Assembly: GCA_022563055.1 (NCBI GenBank)
Contig: JADFOB010000032.1
Location: 1-8,636, forward strand
Reading direction: 5' to 3'
DNA: 8,636 bases
Source of the DNA: Planctomycetota bacterium
GTDB taxonomy: Bacteria > Planctomycetota > Phycisphaerae > UBA1845
In this document: positions 7,131-8,636 of the stretch, in pieces
Numbering within the stretch: the first letter of the stretch is position 1
How the letters are laid out: each line of letters opens with the position of its first letter
Position numbers and translations under genes: made by a program
The notes under the pieces: model-generated
Told to the model about the DNA's origin: nothing
The model's database searches: none
Seen by the model: only the letters and a program-made list of their open reading frames with translations

Positions 7131-7615
7131 AACGAGTCGTCGGGCGGGCGCAGGGCTATGGGGGGACCGAGGATTTCGTTCATGATGATCGCGCGTCGAA
7201 GTCCCTGTCGCGTCGGACGCCGGATGGGGTCAACCGCAACACGCTGCACTCGCTTGATGGCTTCGGTATCGGGATGGAGCAGACCCGCACTGACTTCAAG
7301 GTGCCTGTCCGCCAGCGTGCCGAGTGTTGTTTCCGCTTCCTTGGGCTTGGTGCTGGCCCTCGCCCGCACTTTCGCTCTACGCTTAGGCTGAGGCGCGGGG
7401 GCAGCTTGAGGTGGCCGTTGACGCGGCGGAATCGACCGTGGCTCCACCGCGACCGGTCGTGGTCGAGCGCCGGGCTCGGCAGGTTGAACGAGCGGGGGTG
7501 GCATCGGTCTGCTTGGCGTTGGAATACGAGCCACCGGTTGGGCCACGGTCTCGCTTGGCAAAGCGGCCCTACCCCGTCGCACAAGGGATGGTGGGCTCGC
7601 TTGATCGGATGGCAT
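7127..7615 (-). CDS. Proline-rich hypothetical protein with conserved-looking C-terminal tail
   Basis: A 162-aa protein of unknown function. Residues 1-77 are rich in Pro, Ala and Arg and probably disordered. A basic patch follows at 78-92 (PKRRAKVRARASTKPK). Residues 95-156 look folded: TLGTLADRHLEVSAGLLHPD, then a helix ending RRAIIMNEILGPPIALR. I recall similar I-x-x-x-E-I-L-G-P-P-x-A-L-R endings in short planctomycete proteins, which supports this frame, but cannot confirm it. There is no signal peptide or membrane segment. The start is weak: ATG 7615 has no Shine-Dalgarno, and the open frame runs on upstream to a stop at 7685-7687 with similar Pro/Arg-rich coding but no ATG, GTG or TTG. 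It begins 91 nt after the CbiX-like gene on the same strand, so the two may be co-transcribed. Confidence 0.65.
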   Translation of the reverse strand: MPSDQASPPSLVRRGRAALPSETVAQPVARIPTPSRPMPPPLVQPAEPGARPRPVAVEPRSIPPRQRPPQAAPAPQPKRRAKVRARASTKPKEAETTLGTLADRHLEVSAGLLHPDTEAIKRVQRVAVDPIRRPTRQGLRRAIIMNEILGPPIALRPPDDSF

Positions 7616-7706
7616 TGGCGTTGCCGGCTGGAGCGGATATGGCTTGGCCGTCGCCTGCCCCTGCTCACCCCGCCGCCGGAAGTGTCACGGACCTGCCGGT
7701 GAGCGA

Positions 7707-8576
7707 TCAGCGGCTGGCGAAGCACGCATCGGCGGTTTGTTCGATCCAGCGCGTCATGTTGGGATGTGGACAGAACCCGCGTTCGTCAGCCACGTACGTC
7801 AGCCCGTCCAGTATCTTCCGGTAAGGTCCAAAGCCCGCGATGCGGAAGGGCACGACAATGACGCGCCCGCCGTCCTTGTTACCGGCCTCGACGTAAGCCC
7901 TGATGCGGCGTTCTGCTTCTGTTCTCCGCTGAGGCCAATCCTCCCGCAGGGTCTCGCACTGCACGTGGCGGAAGGGACCGATCTTATGAACGCGTTGTGC
8001 GCGCAGCCTCATGTTGGCGAGCCAGCGTTCGTTCTCGGCTTCGTCGCCCGGTCCGTGGGCGAGGATGAGGACGCTCTCGTTTGCGGGATCGGTGCTCAGT
8101 GCCTTGACTCGGTCGGCGAGAATCTCGTCAACCAGCGATGACGCACCGACGCCTTGTTGGCTGATTGCGAACGATGCCTTTGTGATGATTCGTTCAGGCG
8201 GCTCCATGCCGTGCCCGCCGCCACCGGCCATGTGAGACGCGTGCTCCGCGTTGACGGGAGGTGCATCGCGTAACCCAAAGATGCGCTCGGTTCGTTGAAG
8301 GAAGCTGTCGCCCGAGACGAACATGCGGACCACGGCGATGCGGCGAGCACCGCTTTCCTCGAGACGCCGGACGCCTTCCCTGATGGTGGATGTCCGGGCC
8401 ATGCCGAAAGCGATTTCGACGGAATGGTTCGCTCGCAACGGTTCCACAACGCTTTCGACGTCGCGGTTCCAGGCGTCGCCCCCGCCGTGGGCCATCACGA
8501 GGATGCCTGTTTTCTGAGAGGCACATCCACTAAAAATGGTTGTCGTTACGATTAGCGGGAAGAGAATCTTGATCAC
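7707..8576 (-). CDS. Lipoprotein with two CbiX/SirB-like (class II chelatase-type) domains
   Basis: A 289-aa predicted lipoprotein. I start it at GTG 8576, which has AAGGAG 7 nt upstream and gives a compact signal peptide (MIKILFPLIVTTTIFSGC) with lipidated C18. In-frame ATG 8603 would add nine residues and has no good spacing. Two half-repeats resemble CbiX/SirB chelatase domains. The first, about 24-103, starts GILVMAHGGG (H30). The second, about 168-285, starts VLILAHGPGD (H174) and ends FCPHPNMTRWIEQTA. Class II chelatases insert cobalt, nickel or iron into tetrapyrroles using two histidines. Here the usual GxH after the second strand is G89-D-S in domain 1 and G248-F-G in domain 2, so the second histidine is missing in both. 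The linker (111-124) is rich in His, Met and Gly and could bind metal. Export plus altered residues argue against an ordinary cytoplasmic cobaltochelatase; a metal or tetrapyrrole-handling role at the membrane is inference. Confidence 0.87.
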   Translation of the reverse strand: MIKILFPLIVTTTIFSGCASQKTGILVMAHGGGDAWNRDVESVVEPLRANHSVEIAFGMARTSTIREGVRRLEESGARRIAVVRMFVSGDSFLQRTERIFGLRDAPPVNAEHASHMAGGGGHGMEPPERIITKASFAISQQGVGASSLVDEILADRVKALSTDPANESVLILAHGPGDEAENERWLANMRLRAQRVHKIGPFRHVQCETLREDWPQRRTEAERRIRAYVEAGNKDGGRVIVVPFRIAGFGPYRKILDGLTYVADERGFCPHPNMTRWIEQTADACFASR

Positions 8577-8583
8577 AGCGTGT

Positions 8584-8589
8584 CTCCTT
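8584..8589 (-). promoter_or_regulatory. Shine-Dalgarno AAGGAG that decides the GTG start of the CbiX-like lipoprotein
   Basis: Read on the - strand, AAGGAG is followed by 7 nt and then GTG (8576-8574). The spacing is ideal and the resulting signal peptide is well formed. If the upstream ATG 8603 were used instead, this site would lie inside the coding region. Confidence 0.7.
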
Positions 8590-8611
8590 GTGACTTTGGC
8601 CATCTTCTATT

Positions 8612-8626
8612 TGAGAGTGAATCTCA
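8612..8626. promoter_or_regulatory. Fur-family-like operator (7-1-7 palindrome)
   Basis: TGAGAGTGAATCTCA is a 15-bp near-perfect palindrome with 7-bp arms around one central base. Six of the seven arm pairs match, and it keeps the TGAGA...TCTCA ends seen in many bacterial Fur-type boxes. Its near edge is 35 nt upstream of the GTG start of the CbiX-like lipoprotein, within promoter range. Because it is palindromic it could also serve a divergent gene beyond the right edge. Regulation by iron or another metal is inferred from the pattern and from the chelatase-like product. Confidence 0.5.
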
Positions 8627-8636
8627 GTCTCTTTCC

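Noticed and set aside
6576..7615. Toxin-antitoxin pair made of the nucleotidyltransferase-like gene and its neighbour
   Set aside because: The two genes are convergent, not co-directional, and the neighbour has no antitoxin or HEPN features.
7663..7704. Inverted repeat GCTCACC / GGTGAGC with a 28-nt spacer just after the CbiX-like gene
   Set aside because: Seven base pairs with a long spacer and no T-tract are expected by chance in such GC-rich DNA, so I do not call it a terminator.
7274..8235. Several + strand open frames opposite the two right-hand genes
   Set aside because: They are out-of-frame readings of the - strand genes, which carry the lipoprotein signal, the domain repeats and the tail motif.

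Overview
The window looks like chromosomal DNA from a GC-rich, Gram-negative-type bacterium, most likely a planctomycete. Three things point that way. A paired inverted repeat with the core CCGAGGGCGG lies at 6436-6491. A small proline-rich protein ends in a ...NEILGPPIALR... tail. A lipoprotein has two CbiX-like domains. I recall all three from planctomycete genomes but cannot search here, so the assignment is an inference.

Left part (1-6427): a complete tripartite RND efflux operon on the + strand. It holds a periplasmic adaptor (75-1568), an inner-membrane RND permease (1569-4763) and an outer-membrane TolC/OprM-type factor (4769-6427). The junctions are very tight: stop TAG directly abuts start ATG at 1568/1569, and 5 nt separate permease and outer-membrane factor, with an optional GTGA overlap. 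This implies one mRNA and one export machine spanning both membranes. The substrate cannot be read from the sequence, and no regulator lies inside the window.

Middle (6428-7130): a 148-nt gap holds two strong GC-rich hairpins with mutually complementary tetraloops, then a plausible promoter and a good Shine-Dalgarno. These lead into a small Pol-beta-superfamily nucleotidyltransferase-like protein (6576-7130).

Right part (7127-8636): two genes on the - strand. One encodes the proline-rich hypothetical protein (7127-7615), whose stop codon overlaps that of the nucleotidyltransferase tail to tail. The other encodes a predicted lipoprotein with two CbiX/SirB-like chelatase domains (7707-8576). 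Upstream of the lipoprotein gene is a 7-1-7 palindrome resembling a Fur box (8612-8626), which suggests metal-responsive control.

The efflux operon is conventional. The parts most worth a second look are the CbiX-like lipoprotein, which lacks the usual second catalytic histidine in both domains and sits beneath a Fur-like site, and the twin hairpin element.
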